Positions 11,229-11,391 of a stretch of DNA of 11,391 nucleotides are shown here, one piece after another. A program made the translations under genes and the position numbers. Positions within the stretch are counted from its first letter, which is position 1. Every line of letters begins with the position of its first letter. The notes under the pieces were generated by a model. The model saw nothing but the letters and a program-made list of their open reading frames with translations, was not told the origin of the DNA and searched no databases. The stretch comes from a bacterium (GTDB taxonomy: Bacteria > BMS3Abin14), in the NCBI GenBank assembly GCA_029210545.1, contig JARGFV010000086.1:1-11391 (forward strand), given 5' to 3'.

Positions 11229-11391
11229 GTGTCGTGGTCAGGGGAAAAGTTGAAAAGAAGGATCATGGTGACAGCCGTGTGGGCCATTGGAGGAGCCCTG
11301 CTTTTCCTTTGGGTGGGGATGACCCTGATAGCATATGGCCTTTTGAGAGCGGATGAACCGGCGCAGGCCGATGCTGTTGTCGTTCTTTTCC
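11229..11391 (+). CDS. YdcF/DUF218-like membrane protein, N-terminal part
   Basis: Open frame from GTG 11229 to the window end (54 codons, no stop). GGGAGGTG (11215-11222) is a strong SD about six nt upstream, which decides the start. The protein begins with a basic stretch (EKLKRR) and a single hydrophobic segment (residues ~14-40), then ADEPAQADAVVVLF. A membrane anchor followed by a (Q)ADAVVVL strand is how DUF218 proteins (YdcF, ElyC, SanA) begin; these are implicated in envelope or undecaprenyl-phosphate metabolism. Partial, so the family call rests on this N-terminus only. Divergent from the GGDEF gene. Confidence 0.6.
   Translation, partial: MSWSGEKLKRRIMVTAVWAIGGALLFLWVGMTLIAYGLLRADEPAQADAVVVLF

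Noticed and set aside
1-11391. tRNA, rRNA or insertion sequence
   Set aside because: No cloverleaf, rRNA motif, transposase or terminal inverted repeats with target duplication were seen; the short inverted repeats do not flank mobile genes.

Overview
This window looks like chromosomal DNA from an uncultured, GC-rich, Gram-negative bacterium. I read it as deltaproteobacterial (Desulfobacterota- or Myxococcota-like). The reasons are a serine palmitoyltransferase-type enzyme next to a long GNAT protein, outer-membrane TolC sequence, UbiE/MenG, multi-receiver HD-GYP signalling, and a GGDEF variant of a kind known from Geobacter. The phylum is inference; the Gram-negative assignment is firmer.

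Left part, plus strand (1-3154): a tandem of three inverted repeats (5-86) precedes a three-gene set of probable lipid genes. These are a serine palmitoyltransferase-like enzyme (108-1289), a GNAT-fold acyltransferase candidate for bacterial ceramide synthase (1399-2568) and, overlapping it, a DGK1/dolichol-kinase-type membrane kinase (2555-3154). Together they could make and phosphorylate a sphingoid base or ceramide. The 109-nt gap between the first two genes holds a perfect 15-bp hairpin, a G-quadruplex motif and a second hairpin.

Middle, plus strand (3155-5569): hairpins and a probable terminator, then azlC-azlD (branched-chain amino acid exporter) joined by an ATGA overlap. A perfect 20-bp inverted repeat covers the azlD start codon. 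A decayed secretion locus follows: a TolC-family remnant with an in-frame stop and a frameshift runs in frame into the C-terminal third of an accessory SecA-like ATPase.

Right part, minus strand, read from 10958 down to 5693: a GAF-GGDEF nucleotide cyclase, a 751-aa receiver/HD-GYP phosphodiesterase 27 nt downstream, ubiE/menG, and a Ca2+/Na+ antiporter. A sigma70-like promoter (11028-11056) probably drives the signalling pair. Divergently, a DUF218/YdcF-like membrane protein starts at 11229 and runs off the window.

Two features merit most attention. First, the GGDEF enzyme keeps its catalytic residues but replaces both guanine-contact residues (Asn to Val, Asp to Ser). The Asp-to-Ser change is the hallmark of Hypr enzymes that make 3',3'-cGAMP, and an HD-GYP protein is co-transcribed. 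Second, nearly every gene boundary carries one of two kinds of non-coding structure: perfect inverted repeats whose arms extend into the neighbouring reading frame, or degenerate tandem arrays with a 7-bp period that form the 3' ends of genes.
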